Origin: Pterobdella sp. o SKG-2022 | Lineage: Eukaryota > Annelida > Clitellata > Hirudinida > Piscicolidae | Direction of reading: 5' to 3' | DNA: 64,000 nucleotides | NCBI GenBank assembly: GCA_964035795.1 | Contig: OZ038322.1 | Location: 844,950 to 908,949, forward strand | Shown: positions 26,701-50,748 of the stretch, in pieces | Layout of the letters: every line of letters starts with the position of its first letter | How positions within the stretch are numbered: position 1 is the stretch's first letter | Position numbers and translations under genes: made by a program | The notes under the pieces: model-generated | What the model was told of the DNA's origin: nothing | The model's database searches: none | What the model saw: only the letters and a program-made list of their open reading frames with translations

Positions 26701-27122
26701 TTCTTTTACTAACGGCGATATTTATTAATCCAAAAGTACGTAAGTCTTCGAAGCAGCGGCAACGAGCCAGGTGCACCAGCCCGTACAGCACTGATAGCAA
26801 CTATGGCTCAATCCCACATAAGGCCTACCCCAAGTCACAACGCAAGAAGCAAATGAGGAGCAATCTAACCACATCATCTCAACAACAAATTAACAAACAG
26901 CACCGCTCCAAACACTCCCAGCCACGTTCAGTCAAGACCAACCACAAACAACTCTTCCTACAACCACATCTCAACTCCTCACAACCTCAACTCAACCCTA
27001 GTCAATACTCCAGCAACCAAAAGGTTTCCTCAAACAGCAATTTCAACAACTTCAACGGTAGCACTCAGTTTGCGCAGCACCCGCCAGAACTCGTCAACGG
27101 TGGAATCATCTTCTTCAACTAG
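8817..27122 (+). CDS. ROBO: Roundabout (Robo) axon guidance receptor, complete
   Basis: Single-pass receptor for Slit ligands that mediates repulsion of axons and migrating cells. I assembled 25 coding exons that sum to 4128 nt (1375 residues plus stop) with every phase matching. Order: signal peptide, Ig1-Ig5 (about residues 21-497), three FN3 (about 498-843), one transmembrane helix (about 858-883), and a cytoplasmic tail of about 480 residues. This is the canonical 5 Ig + 3 FN3 layout of bilaterian Robo. Diagnostic stretches: [12 protein letters not shown] in Ig1, [10 protein letters not shown] near the C-terminus, and [10 protein letters not shown], the CC2-type Ena/VASP-binding motif. 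The start is chosen because the first exon encodes a good signal peptide and joins in phase to Ig1. A polyadenylation signal AATAAA is at 27318-27323. I cannot tell which vertebrate Robo it is closest to. Confidence 0.95.
9324..9675 (+). repeat. TTATTG/TTA-rich low-complexity tract in Robo intron 1
   Basis: T-rich sequence of degenerate ttattg, ttgtta and tta units ending in a purer (tta)n run near 9625-9655. It reads as poly-Leu/Ile in several frames, which explains apparent ORFs there. Confidence 0.8.
9965..10230 (+). repeat. Minisatellite of about 30-40 bp units in Robo intron 1
   Basis: About seven diverged tandem copies around the core caaatacaaaagcatccatc, separated by variable acacatacata-type spacers. 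It encodes repeated Cys/Tyr-rich peptides on the minus strand, which I regard as spurious. Confidence 0.85.
11623..20072 (+). CDS. ROBO: Robo exons 2-11: five Ig domains
   Basis: Exons: 11623-11740 and 11845-12035 (Ig1), 12194-12478 (Ig2, one exon), 14020-14158 and 15627-15754 (Ig3), 18310-18434 and 19401-19566 (Ig4), 19658-19775, 19857-19933 and 19990-20072 (Ig5). Each domain shows the I-set pattern: first Cys (for example [15 protein letters not shown]), Trp, and the second Cys in a DxGxYxC motif (DAGVYYC, DGGLYVC, DEGVYVC, DAGDYTC, DTGMYTC). Ig1 and Ig2, which bind Slit in the family, are the best conserved. Confidence 0.95.
20201..22768 (+). CDS. ROBO: Robo exons 12-18: three fibronectin type III domains
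   Basis: Exons: 20201-20398, 20559-20709 (FN3-1); 20789-20966, 21089-21150, 21681-21848 (FN3-2); 22311-22426, 22603-22768 (FN3-3). Characteristic pieces are [44 protein letters not shown] and [14 protein letters not shown]. The acceptor at 20200 was chosen because it alone continues the Ig5 exon in phase; the earlier candidate at 20111 runs into a stop. A CA dinucleotide run lies just before exon 14. Confidence 0.9.
20733..20777 (+). repeat. (CA)n microsatellite
   Basis: Run of about 20 alternating ac/ca dinucleotides in Robo intron 13, ending about 10 bases before the acceptor of exon 14. Confidence 0.9.
21845..22015 (+). repeat. GGATGATGG/GGTGGG minisatellite in Robo intron 16
   Basis: G-rich diverged tandem units built from gggtgg, atgatggatga and aatggtggg starting at the donor of exon 16. 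The strand asymmetry (almost no C) is striking, and G clusters could form G-quadruplexes (inference). Confidence 0.75.
23413..23562 (+). CDS. ROBO: Robo exon 19: transmembrane helix
   Basis: Encodes a juxtamembrane linker, then a hydrophobic segment [20 protein letters not shown] followed by LSVWLF, then a basic stop-transfer RKKKKCKK. The layout and the position after FN3-3 match Robo receptors. Acceptor ccccag at 23407-23412; donor gttggt at 23563. Confidence 0.92.
23612..24074 (+). repeat. TAA-rich minisatellite (unit about 18-21 bp, each ending in ATCTTAAT)
   Basis: About 24 tandem copies of a unit made of four or five taa triplets plus one atctt block. Units of two main lengths differ by one taa triplet. 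It lies in Robo intron 19 between the transmembrane exon and the first cytoplasmic exon. Confidence 0.95.
24274..27122 (+). CDS. ROBO: Robo exons 20-25: cytoplasmic tail
   Basis: Exons: 24274-24307, 24390-24718, 25607-25967, 26128-26270, 26450-26644, 26737-27122. Asn/Ser/Pro-rich and mostly disordered. Exon 22 carries [12 protein letters not shown] (CC2 type, Ena/VASP or SH3 binding). Exon 20 has a single tyrosine in AAGNYITDN that could stand for the CC0 site, and exon 21 has other tyrosines ([14 protein letters not shown]). Exon 24 resembles the vertebrate ADFAQAV region ([12 protein letters not shown]) and exon 25 resembles the SPVSTDSN block. I see no clear polyproline CC3. Confidence 0.88.
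24749..24815 (-). mobile_element. SINE tail fragment (GCGCT..ACAAAT type) with (ATT)n end
   Basis: Plus-strand sequence is an aat triplet run followed by ggtcaatttgtatagcgcc and, after a short spacer, ggcgc. The same tail occurs at the end of the tRNA-derived SINE at 41855-42012 (gggtatttgtaaagcgct). On the minus strand it reads as a 3' tail ending in (ATT)n, typical of SINEs. Only the tail is seen here. Confidence 0.5.
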
Positions 27123-29927
27123 AAACCTTTTTCTACATTTCATTTATTATTTATTCATTATGATTATTTTCAAATCTGCGCAGATTCTATTGAAAATTGA
27201 ATTTCAATCTACTTTTTAGTTTCACTAGTTCAAAAGTTAGTCTTGTAATTTAGAGCCTTCATATCTTCTAGTTGCTTTCTAGAAATCCATGTTTAGGCAT
27301 GAGGATTGTTCCAATTAAATAAAATTATATAATTTTTCGTTTCCACATTAAGCACAATTCATTTGTAAATCTAAACTCTTTCTTGTCATACCTTCTCACT
27401 CAATGACCCAAGTCTACAATTTTTCTTTGAAATGTTCAGTGTTTTACAGCTGCTAAAGATTTCATGTAATGCTAGCATGTTTGAAAGTGTTTTGGACAAA
27501 GCTTTATTCACATGCAACCAACAACCATCAAATGTACCCGATAATTTGTTAATGTGGCGTTAGATGGCCTGTCCTTGTTGTCTTGTCTTCATCATGTATG
27601 TCTTATCATGTCCCTTTCGGTATTTTCACCCAAAAATCAATTTTTATATTCAATTTTCAACGTTTTTGTCTAAAATTTTTTCTAGTTATTTTTTTCTAAC
27701 CATTGTTTTAAAAAAATTCTCTGAAAGTTTCCCAACATCCCGTAATTTCCATAGTGTAAATTAAAATTTTCTACTATCAAACTTCGGATTAGTGTTAATT
27801 TGCATTATGTTTTGAACTCTGGTAGATTTTGATGATAGCGTTGGCTTTTGGAGATTTCAAGACTCGATTTGCGTCAAATAAATTTCTAAACTATACTTTC
27901 AATGCAAATATGAATCTCATAAAACTGTAAATTTAATAAGCAGAAAATAATTTCGTTTTCAATTATCTTTATTAAAAGGATATACTAATTATCGATAATA
28001 TGTGAATCCTAAAAACACGACAAGAAGTTGATGATGATGATATAGAATATAACGAAGAGCTTCCTCAAAAAAAAACAAATTTTTTCGTGTTTTTATGATT
28101 TGCAATTTCGAGGCTAAATATTCAAAATGTTGTCAATAATCTTCGTCAAATTGAGACCGAATCAACGAAAAATTAATAAAAACGAAACACTCTCCAAAAC
28201 ATCTGTGGGGATGAGAAGTCAATCTGAAGTGATGAATTGGCATAACTCGAAGCCACGAAAACTGATAAAAAGTTTTTTTCTCAGTTGATTTCACTGCGCA
28301 TGCTGATGAAAACTGCTGTTATCGAAAAAGTTTGATGTCAGATTCAACTTCTATATCATTTACACGATTTTTGATTAAAATTCACTTTGAGCTTGATTGA
28401 TTTACACGTTAACCTCACATAAATTTATACATGAAAGAGATTCAAAAGTATAATTTCAATGAAATATTAAGGTGTGCATACATGACGTACAAACCTATTA
28501 GAAATAAAAAATAGTTATAATTTTTAAGTTCAAGTGAATTTTTGAGGTGAGCAATAAAAATCGATACGCTCACACTTCGAATTGATTTGAGCTTTAAAAA
28601 ATTTATACGCTTTTATATTCATTTTAACCAAAGTCTTTTTTCAACCGAAATTAATTTTTCTTAATTAAAAAAAAATATATGTTTAGAAACCTTTTCAAAT
28701 CTCACAATCCCCCCTCGATTCATAAGAGAGTATTCCCTCCTTTTACAAGCATAATCTTGAATGCATGGATTGGTTGCTGGCGTCGCAGGTCGGAGAGTTG
28801 ACGTCATTGAGAGCAGGCTCATTCTTCCATCGTGTTGCTTTTTTAATATATTAAATGTAATGAAGAACAACTTTTGCTTTTAAACTTCTCAACTACAAGG
28901 TAGGTGAAGTCGGATGTTTGGAGATTCATGCTAGCATACCATATAGAATGTTATGGGCAGACTAACTAAACTAGCCTATTAACAAAAACGATTTGAATCA
29001 AAAACTTTTATTAACTGAATAATAACACGAAGCTTTTCGTAAGTTGAACTCACATTATCAAGTATACAAACTTTTATACTTGATAATGTGAGTTCAACTT
29101 ACGAAAAGCTTCGTGTTATTATTCAGTTAATAAGTGTTTGATTCAACTATTTAAAGTCAGTCGGAACCAGGTTCCATGTTTGGAATGGCCATCTAAAGCA
29201 CTGTAAATTGGCTGCCTAACAGCGTAATGTCTACAACACTTTTGAAGATGTCTTGGACAGGAAGAGTCTGAAGGTATCTTAGAGGAGTGTTTGTGGAAGA
29301 AAAGACAATGATTCATACTCATTAAACATTTCCATGGTGCTGTGGATCTTCCACAACCATTCACAGATCTTTTAACGTTAAGTAGTCCCCTCATGAAGAC
29401 TGTTTGACTATTACAGCTTCTTACGTCGTAATGAAGACGACAACCAAAGGGAATTAATCATTATTCTACACCCATTTGAAAGAAGTAAGCAATTCAGTTT
29501 ATTGGAACAAAAAATTTTTTTTTCTATAATTTTTCGTAAAAAAAATCTAGTTTCCATGCAGATTTATGGGAACTTTTCGAATGTTAGTCTGCCTCGATGC
29601 GAGATAAGAGCTGGTTGACTTTTATTTATTTTTTTAAAATTCATTTCTTCGAATCAATATATAATATATAAAACTAATTAGAATGAAAAAAAAGTTCTAT
29701 TTCAAACGTGTGAAGCTGAAAAAATTTAAGCTTAAAATAAAATACATCTTAATTAATTTTTGAGAAGCAATTCTACCCTGAACAAAATCAAAATTTTTCA
29801 AGGTCATTTTTGTTGTCCACTAGACAACAGTACAGTACTCCAAAACAAGATTGATTTAATTATGAACTTCCAAGCACTTTTCAATAAAGGGATGTGACTG
29901 GAACACCAAGAATACTTTTTTGGAAAT
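27123..29927. other. Intergenic: Robo 3' UTR and AT-rich spacer with hairpin element
   Basis: No convincing coding exon. It contains the Robo polyadenylation candidate AATAAA (27318-27323) and the perfect 59-bp-arm hairpin at 29008-29133. A weakly open minus-strand frame at 29143-29394 has Cys/His residues but no family I recognise and no splice support. Confidence 0.5.
29008..29133. mobile_element. Foldback/MITE-like hairpin with 59-bp perfect arms
   Basis: Left arm 29008-29066 and right arm 29075-29133 are exact reverse complements separated by an 8-base loop (caaacttt). Imperfect complementarity extends outward to about 28993 and 29146. Part of the arm (aactcacattatcaag with acgaagctttt) recurs diverged at about 21285-21325 in Robo intron 15, so it belongs to a dispersed repeat family. 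There is no coding capacity. Confidence 0.8.
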
Positions 29928-30318
29928 TCAGTTATTGGAACCATTGATCCTGATTTTGATTTCTTTATTCATTAGTTTTCTCAACTCTTTCAGATTTTTC
30001 TGCAGCTTAAGACTGGTCCAGAATCCCAGCTGCATTTCCTATGTGGGGATGAGAGTTTGTATGTTACTGATGCAATACATGATGATTACTCGTCTGTTTG
30101 ATAAATAGTTTATGTGAAACTGTTAATTAAATTCAATTTTTGTATTTTTTTGATTGATCTATAATTTAAATGATAAAGGTGAGTATATTATTTTCAAAGC
30201 TTATACTCACATCGATGGCCTCCTTGTTCATGGACAAAAGGGTTTTGCCATCAATTTTGAACTTCTGGAAGGCTTTGACGCAGCTTTTCAGATTATGCAG
30301 TACCAACCACTTCAGCAC
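29928..30318 (-). CDS. Two exons encoding a SAM (sterile alpha motif) domain
   Basis: Minus-strand exon 30318-30211 (acceptor tactcag, donor gtgagt) encodes VLKWLVLHNLKSCVKAF, then IDGKTLLSMNKEAID. Exon 30038-29928 (acceptor ccacatag) continues in phase with EMQLGFWTSLKLQKNLKELR and ends at a stop at 29930-29928. Together this is a typical SAM helix pattern (WL..L, F..F.IDG..LL, then L..KL...L). SAM domains mediate protein-protein or RNA contacts. The N-terminal exon is not settled: candidates lie at 30530-30702 but their phase does not match exon 30318. It may be the 3' end of the minus-strand gene at 31014-34578, or a separate small gene. I cannot assign a subfamily. Confidence 0.6.
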
Positions 30319-30529
30319 CTGAGTATTTCAAAAAATCATGAATATTTTTTATCAAATAATTATGGTAGTTTATGCAATAAAAAAATTTATTTTATGAAAA
30401 TATGAGGTTGCTTCATAAGTTATATTATTTTTATATTATTCATATATTATATTATTTGACGAAGTCTTTCAATCCTAAAAAAATCATATCAGGTTGAAAT
30501 CTTGGTTGGCTGATGGATATAAATACATA

Positions 30530-30702
30530 TTATGTTTCTATCTTAAAGTTTCTACGCTTCTGTTTCAATGCAATTCTATGAAATCGTTTAAAAATTGCCT
30601 GCCTGGATTTCCGACCACGTTTCTGCCCTAGATACCTTGTTGTATACTATGGTCTTCTTGGGCTCTGGTGTTGTCGTATCGCGATTTGGCTGCGAAGTTC
30701 AT
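30530..30702 (-). other. Unresolved coding-like island between the SAM exons and the K/S/Q-rich gene
   Basis: This stretch is richer in G+C than the flanking intron-like DNA. On the minus strand it has an ATG at 30702-30700 opening 22 codons (MNFAAKSRYDNTR...) to a GT donor at 30635. An overlapping alternative, 30646-30530, encodes a basic peptide (YLGQKRGRKSRQAIFKRF) to a stop. The plus strand is also open here. At least one real exon is likely, but I cannot decide frame or strand. Confidence 0.3.
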
Positions 30703-31013
30703 ATTGCTAAAATATTTTGTAAATAAATTATTCAAGCTTTTGGTTTTGACTTAATTGGTCTAAAACACTTTTTGCCAAATTTCTAATGTACGTTCACAAA
30801 GACAAAATTAAAGCTTTTGAATGCCTATTGCAAGATAAGCCAATATAACCAAATATTTTTAGCACGGATAAATATACAAACACAAATTTGACTATATACT
30901 TTTGCCACGTGGAACCAAGAGGTAAACATAGAAAATATGAAAATTTTTATATAAAGCATCGTCACAGAAAAACTTAGCACAAGTTATTGAATCGAAATGT
31001 GATATGGTCTCAC
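30703..31013. other. Noncoding stretch next to the K/S/Q-rich gene
   Basis: AT-rich, no coding signal seen. If the SAM exons belong to the same gene this is its intron; otherwise it is the 3' flank. Confidence 0.4.
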
Positions 31014-34000
31014 GTTTAGAACGACTCCGATTAAGTTGATCACTTCCTTGCTGGGTGCGGGAAGGACCGGCTTGTTTGGACTCACTAGTGTATTTTTCAA
31101 ATTTAACTTATCCGTAAAGTTTGAAGGTTCAAAAACTTCTGCATCTATAAACATGTTGTTAGACTCAGTTTGAGATGGTTCAGTCAGAGAAGGTGAAGAT
31201 TTTTGAAGGGAATGATGATTTGGAGCAGACTTTTGGGAAGATGCGGGTGGTTTTTTTCGTGGATAGACATACGGTGGTTTGAGGGGTGAGTCTTGAGATT
31301 CTGATGTGAGAGAGTTAGTATCTACAGGGGAAAGTGGCACTGAGAGAAAGTCATTATGAGATGAAAAGTTTTTGAGAGATTCTTTATTCCTATGATTTGA
31401 TGTTTTTTTTGGCGTTTTGTTGACAGAATTTTCTGGTGGGTCCGGTTTTTCTGAATTGTTACTCATCTTTCTTTTTACGGTGTCGTTCGAGCAATCCCTC
31501 TGAGGACTTTTTTTCCTATGCTTGATTGTTCTTTGGTTTTTTGAGTCTTTTTGAGCATGTTTTTTAGAAGATATTTTTTTTTGTGCATCATTTAAACTAC
31601 AAGTTTCAGGCATTTTGGTCTGTGAATCTACATTGCAGGCCTTGGAAATGGCTTGAGAGACTTGAGTCTTCTGATTCTTCACTTCTACTGAGTCCTGCTT
31701 CTTTGATGAGTCTTGTTCGTTTTGGGATTCTTTACTTTTCAGTGAGTCAAAGGTTTGATTAATTGTTTGTTGAGAATTGTTTTGGAGAACTTTTGATTGT
31801 TTCGTCTGTTGTTGATTCAATAGTTGTAGCACCGTTTGCAATAACATTGAAGTGAAATCGGAATTTTGCAAAATGCTGCTTTGAGGTGTAAATTGTACCT
31901 TAGAAGAACTTAAAATGCTTATGAGTAGTTGGATGGCATTTTGGTCGATAGGCTTTTGGTCTGTTTGATTAGGAGATTGTGTGGGAGAGGGCTGGAAAGT
32001 TTGAAAAGAGGTTTGCTGGGAAGCTTGAAGGGAGGCTGGCTGGGAAATTTGAACGGAGGTTGGTTGGGGTGTTTGTGTGGAGAATAGCTGGGCAGATGTG
32101 TGTTGGGTTTTTACTTTTTGAATGGCGTCAGATGAAGTGTCTGGTTCTAGTTTTATTTTTTCAGACCTTTTTGTCAACTCTATAGGCATTTGCATTGGCG
32201 ATTCTTGTTTTGTTTCATGTTTTGCTTGATCCATTGATAAAAATGTTTTTTTTTGAGATATTTTATAAGATTCATTGTGAGCTTTCCTGGGCGGAGGTAG
32301 AGGTGATGAATAGTCAGATGAGTCAGACACAAACACTCTTCTAGCTTCTGAGTACCTTGTCAACATAGGCCCTTGCAGGTTGAAAGAATCTGAGAGCTGT
32401 CGAGTGATGAAGGTGTCTGGTTTAGGAGGCGATTTATGCAGCATTTCCAGAGATTTGACCAACTTTTCTAAAAAAAAATCTTGGTTTGGTTGCTGCAGAA
32501 TCTCATCGAGCAATAAATGGATTCTCTCATTTGTGGTTAAATTACTTTTTTTGCGTTTTTTCTTCGTTTTGGAGCGTTGTTTTTTTGTTTGTAATCTTGT
32601 TTTTTTCCCATGATTCGATTTGCTGAAGAGTTTAGAAAAACTATTTTTATCTGAATCTTTTACCTTTTTTTTCCCTTTTGAATGAATTATCTTTCTATAA
32701 CTACCCTTTTTACTATTGTGTTTTTCTTTTTTAGTTTTCTTATCATAATCCCCTTTAGCATTCATTTCATTTCTCAAAGATTCTGTTTCTTTTTCATTTT
32801 TTAACCCCGAGATTCTAATTTGAAATAATGTTAATATATTTCTGAAAATTTTATAATTGAGTGGAAATGAATAAATATATCTTTGTGATTTTCTCCATAA
32901 TGATTCGAACAGCATTATAAGCACCACGCACTTGTGTTTTTTCTGAGCAGCCTTCCAACTTCTCTCTTTACTTCTTCCCTCTGAATCGTGCTTCACCATT
33001 CGGGTCTGTGTTTTGGAGATAGTGGTTGAAGTTTTGAGGAAGATATTTCGTGAAATTTGTGTTTGATGCGTGATGATTTTTCAAGTTTTTCTTTAATGAT
33101 TTATGGTATGGTTGAATTGTCTGAAAATTCAGCTAAATTTTTTGGATAAACGTGTTTTTAAAGCATCATTCTAAATTCAAGTTGAATTTTATAAAATTCT
33201 TAAAATCACAATGTTTCTAGGTATGTAAGTCGGCCATTGATCGCCTCGAAATGGGATACAAAATGACTAATGAATTATCGAATAACATATTTGAAATGAT
33301 ATAATTAGTTGGACCTCAAAAGTTTTGAACTGAACATTGGTTTGATTGTTGGTTTTCATTTGTAGGGCAGCACTGTGATTTAAAGACATGGCTTCTATCA
33401 CTCTTTCTGATATCTTGTTTGGCATTTGTAAGCTAATAAGCTTTTTTATTTAACTTTTATTTAAAAAATATAATGGAAATTAATGAAAATTTTTGCCCAC
33501 CTCATTGTCGAAGCAGATACGCTCTGTCATTCCTACTGATGCCGCCTCCAACACATTTTCATTCTGTAATGGTTCTCTATATGACCATGAGATTGTGAAA
33601 AGGAACTTAAATCCATAAAACCCTCGATTTTGCATTGTTTAATAGTTTCTCTATTTGGTATCTTCGAGTCAAACAACTAGTAGGAAAAATGCTAAGTTTC
33701 GAAAAGTTTTCTTAAGACTGGGAACGATGGGTCTAAAGCTCTTAAACTTCATAATCGAAAAAAATGGGTATATCTCAAAACCACACAAATTTCCACATTT
33801 TATGAAGTATTATGCTTAAAAAAACAGAAAATAAACAAAAATATCTTTTTATTTTGTTTTATTGGAGATACCCGGTTCTATCGATTTAACCAACATTACA
33901 TACCCATTCAAAAACTAAATAGTCAAAGGAATGCAAAAATCTCAAATCGAACTTCTCCAGAAGGCATGAAAACTCCCTTGAGCAGCCGTATCAGACCAGT

Positions 34001-34578
34001 CAGAGAATCGTCTTTCTTCTCTGCCTTTCCTAAATCCTCTTCTATCTTCTTCGGAGATTTAAATTAATGAATTATGGGGATATTCTTTGCATGAAATATT
34101 AATCTACTTTTTCTCTATAGCATTTGATCTCGGACGATACAGGGCTGAAATCGCCATTATTGCTAGCGTGATTATTTTCGCACAAGATGGAAGATTCTGT
34201 AGACGAGGATGATGAGCTGGTGACTTGAAGGTAGGAAGTTTTTTGGATGAAGTGCTGGTGTGAGGATAAGAATGGGAGGACACTAATAGTTTTTTCTAAT
34301 TGGTCATTCTTTTCAATTTCATCTAATATTTTTTTTTTCAAACTTCTCGGTGTATCAACGATCATATTATCGTTGTGATTATTTGAATGGTGGTTTTTGC
34401 TTTGAAGAGAAGAGTCTTTTTGAAATATTGACGGTGAAACTTTTGGTTTTTGATTAGATAAAACTTCGAAAGATTTCCCTAGCTCACTTGGGACAGATAC
34501 CTTGCAAGACTCTTTGCTGGGGGTGTAAAAGTTTTGTTCTTGTAGCAGTTTTAAAAGTTCACTTTTCCCTACGTTCAT
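31014..34578 (-). CDS. Unrecognised Lys/Ser/Gln-rich protein gene, four exons
   Basis: Minus-strand model built from phase-compatible exons: A 34578-34108 (ATG, 157 codons, donor gtagat), B 33563-33501 (acceptor attacag, donor gtgggc, NENVLEAASVGMTERICFDN), C 33005-32932 (TRMVKHDSEGRSKERSWKAA, donor gtgcgt), D 32841-31014 (609 codons, donor gtgaga). All junction phases agree, giving at least 812 residues; exon D could instead read through to a stop at 30984. Exon A is Ser/Asn-rich with SLKKKILDEIEKNDQLEK. Exon D has a strongly basic, probably nuclear, Lys-rich segment, then QLL/LLQTVLQLLNQQQ and long Ser/Gln/Pro low-complexity tracts. No catalytic domain is recognised. Exons B and C look conserved in style, but I cannot name a family. 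A chromatin or transcription scaffold role is only a guess. Confidence 0.6.
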
Positions 34579-35497
34579 GCTTCACTTTAATAAAATTGTT
34601 AAGGCCACTGCGACACTTCATCAATCCCAGTTTTACGGCCTTGTTAATAAAACATTAAGACCATTGTTGTTGTTGATTTTTTTTAGTTTCAGACGTCACG
34701 TACAGTTTGAAAAATTTATTCAATTATCTTTTATATTTATATGAAATCTTTAGTTAGATATTGCTTATGACCAGGGGCCTTCACACAATTGAACAAAATT
34801 TATTCATTTTTCAAACACTCAAGAGCTTTTTACAAGAAATATTTTTAATGATTATAATTGAAAATTATTGAATAAACGAGGTTCCTTTGTTTATAGAAAG
34901 GTTTTAAAACGAAAATGATTGCTTTCAAACAGCTGTTTTGAACTTTCATAAATCTTTTATTAAAATAATCATATATAAAGTTTTGATTTTTATTATATTC
35001 TTATGCATGTAATATTGTTTAAAATTTGATAAAAACTTTATATACTATTAGCTTTTGTGAAATATAGTTTTTTCAAATAATTTTGAAGTTTATAAAGCAA
35101 AACCTTAGTCATTTATGTACCAAACGAATGATCAATAATTGAAAAACAAAAAATAATTGTTTTGAACAAAAGTTTTTTATTTTTTCCAATTTTTTGTTTT
35201 AATTAGTTAAAACTAGTGATTTAAATCGTAGAATTTTGAAGTTCTCAATCTAAATATTCTTGATCTTTTAATTAGTGCTAACGCCATCTTTATTTAAGTC
35301 ATGGATATACGGAGTCAGTCGTCTAATATATGAATCTTAAATTGATTTTTACAAATAACTTAATGTTAATATTATTCAAAATATCTTAAGTTTAAATTTT
35401 AATGAATTTTCTATTGCTGTTTTTATTTGTTGAACATCTCTGTAAACTTTCGCATTTCAACTGCATTTACGTCAAGAAGGACTTGACAAACTCTTAG
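34579..35497. other. Divergent promoter region between the minus-strand gene and MARK
   Basis: About 0.9 kb between two divergent start codons. AT-rich with many poly-A/T runs and no coding signal. It should contain one shared or two separate promoters and the 5' UTRs. The MARK ATG directly follows ctcttag, so a 5' UTR intron acceptor may lie here. Confidence 0.5.
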
Positions 35498-49085
<13,588 letters not shown>

Positions 49086-50748
49086 TGCATGTGTGTTTTT
49101 TTTGTAATTTATTGAAGTTTTTCCAGTATCAATATATAATTCAAAGTGATGACCTAATGATATATAAAAATGGATGATCATTGTTTTCTAATTGTGTATA
49201 AAGTTTCGTGTGGCGTAGATGCGTTTTATCTTGACACTGTTACGCAGTCTGTTAAAATTTCATGGGTTTAACGGCTTTTTCATTTCAAATAGATTTTGAT
49301 TATTGATTTTTGTTTTTTTTATTTCTCACCTTGTTACCAACCACTGATGATTCTCTTTGAGCACCAAATTGTATTTCATATTGTTTTCAATTATTGAGTT
49401 TATATTGTATTTACGATTTTATTTCAAAGAATTATGTAAATATTTTGTATAGAGTTATGATAAGGCGTTATTGCCAAAAGATGCTTTCATACCCCTCAGT
49501 GCTATAGGCTTGACAATAATTTTGGTAATAGGACTAAAGGAATGTTTTAAATGAATTATTTTATTTTTAGATATATTTTAAATCAATTATTAATACTAAG
49601 ATGCCAATAATAATCAATAAGACGCCAAAATGTCATATAAAGCTTTGAAGCAGATCGTCACTTACTTGCACTCTCCATTCCATGCACAGAACTTTTTTTC
49701 TCCTATAATCATTACTCTCCATCATTATTTCATATTTACGTTTATTTTTATACAAATGCCTGTACGTCAATCGAAGCACATGCCAATAATCTTCTGGTGG
49801 CCATCTTTACAGGATAACTATCACCACGTAGTATTATCTTGATGTATTCTTATATCATTTTTTTCTCTTACATAATAGCACTCAGCGCTTGTTCGTACAG
49901 CGCTCCTTGATACTTCGCCTGTGACACATTCCATCATGTACAAAGCTTGAATCCTTGAGGTCATCGTATGCCACATTTAGTATTGGTTCAGATCATTTCA
50001 TGTCTTAAGATTTCCATACATTTATATTTTATAGCCATACTCGCATACCTTTTGGCCTAGATTTAGTGCACTCAACTAGTTTATCAACTGATTTTCATCT
50101 CCACCATCACTGTAAGGTCGTTAAATAATGTAGCAACTAAGCTTAGTTTATATTAGCTTGTCGAGCATGTATTCTTTTGTAAATATCTTCCTTTAGTTTT
50201 ATTACACCATTTCACCTACTAAATGTTTCATATTTAATAGTCCATGCTATTGGCTCCGACATTTGTTAGTGGTACTGAAATGGTGTCATTTCGTCATCAC
50301 CTTTCGAATTTATTTTAAATTCTCAATATATCAACTCATCGCTTCAAATCTAAACATCAAGCTCATGCTTGAAATAAGACGAACAATAAATTATAAAAGA
50401 ATTTTCGTAATTACCTCTTAAAATGCGCTTATTTGAGGCACTGTACCGGTAGAACGTGATGCTAATTTTCGGATTGTGATCAGACCAATAAAACTTCCAT
50501 TTCTATTTTTTTAAGTTTTAATGACAACTAAAAAATTTTTTTCAATCTTTTATTGAATAGCCATCAAGATAAAAGCCTAGAAGTTCCTGTGAAAAATTTT
50601 TAATGAAAATTAAAAAATAGGTTTAAACATGAGAAGGTTTAACAATAGTTGGAATTATTGAAGATTTTCTGACAGCAGTCAATAATGAAGTTTAATGATA
50701 AGAATATACTTTTCAAGATTATAATTGTCTTAATAAGCCAATCAGCAA
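49086..50748. other. Intergenic between the convergent MARK and RPS21 genes
   Basis: Holds both 3' UTRs. A candidate RPS21 polyadenylation signal (AATAAA on the minus strand) is at 50554-50549, about 195 bases after the stop. Another AATAAA on the plus strand is at 50385-50390. No coding exon or RNA gene recognised. Confidence 0.5.

Noticed and set aside
29143..29394. Minus-strand Cys/His-rich ORF, possible zinc finger
   Set aside because: Spacing of Cys and His fits no known finger, and there is no splice or similarity support.
30211..30318. Naming the SAM exons as SLP-76/BLNK, Polycomb or Bicaudal-C type
   Set aside because: The short stretch matches the general SAM pattern only; no subfamily signature is decisive.
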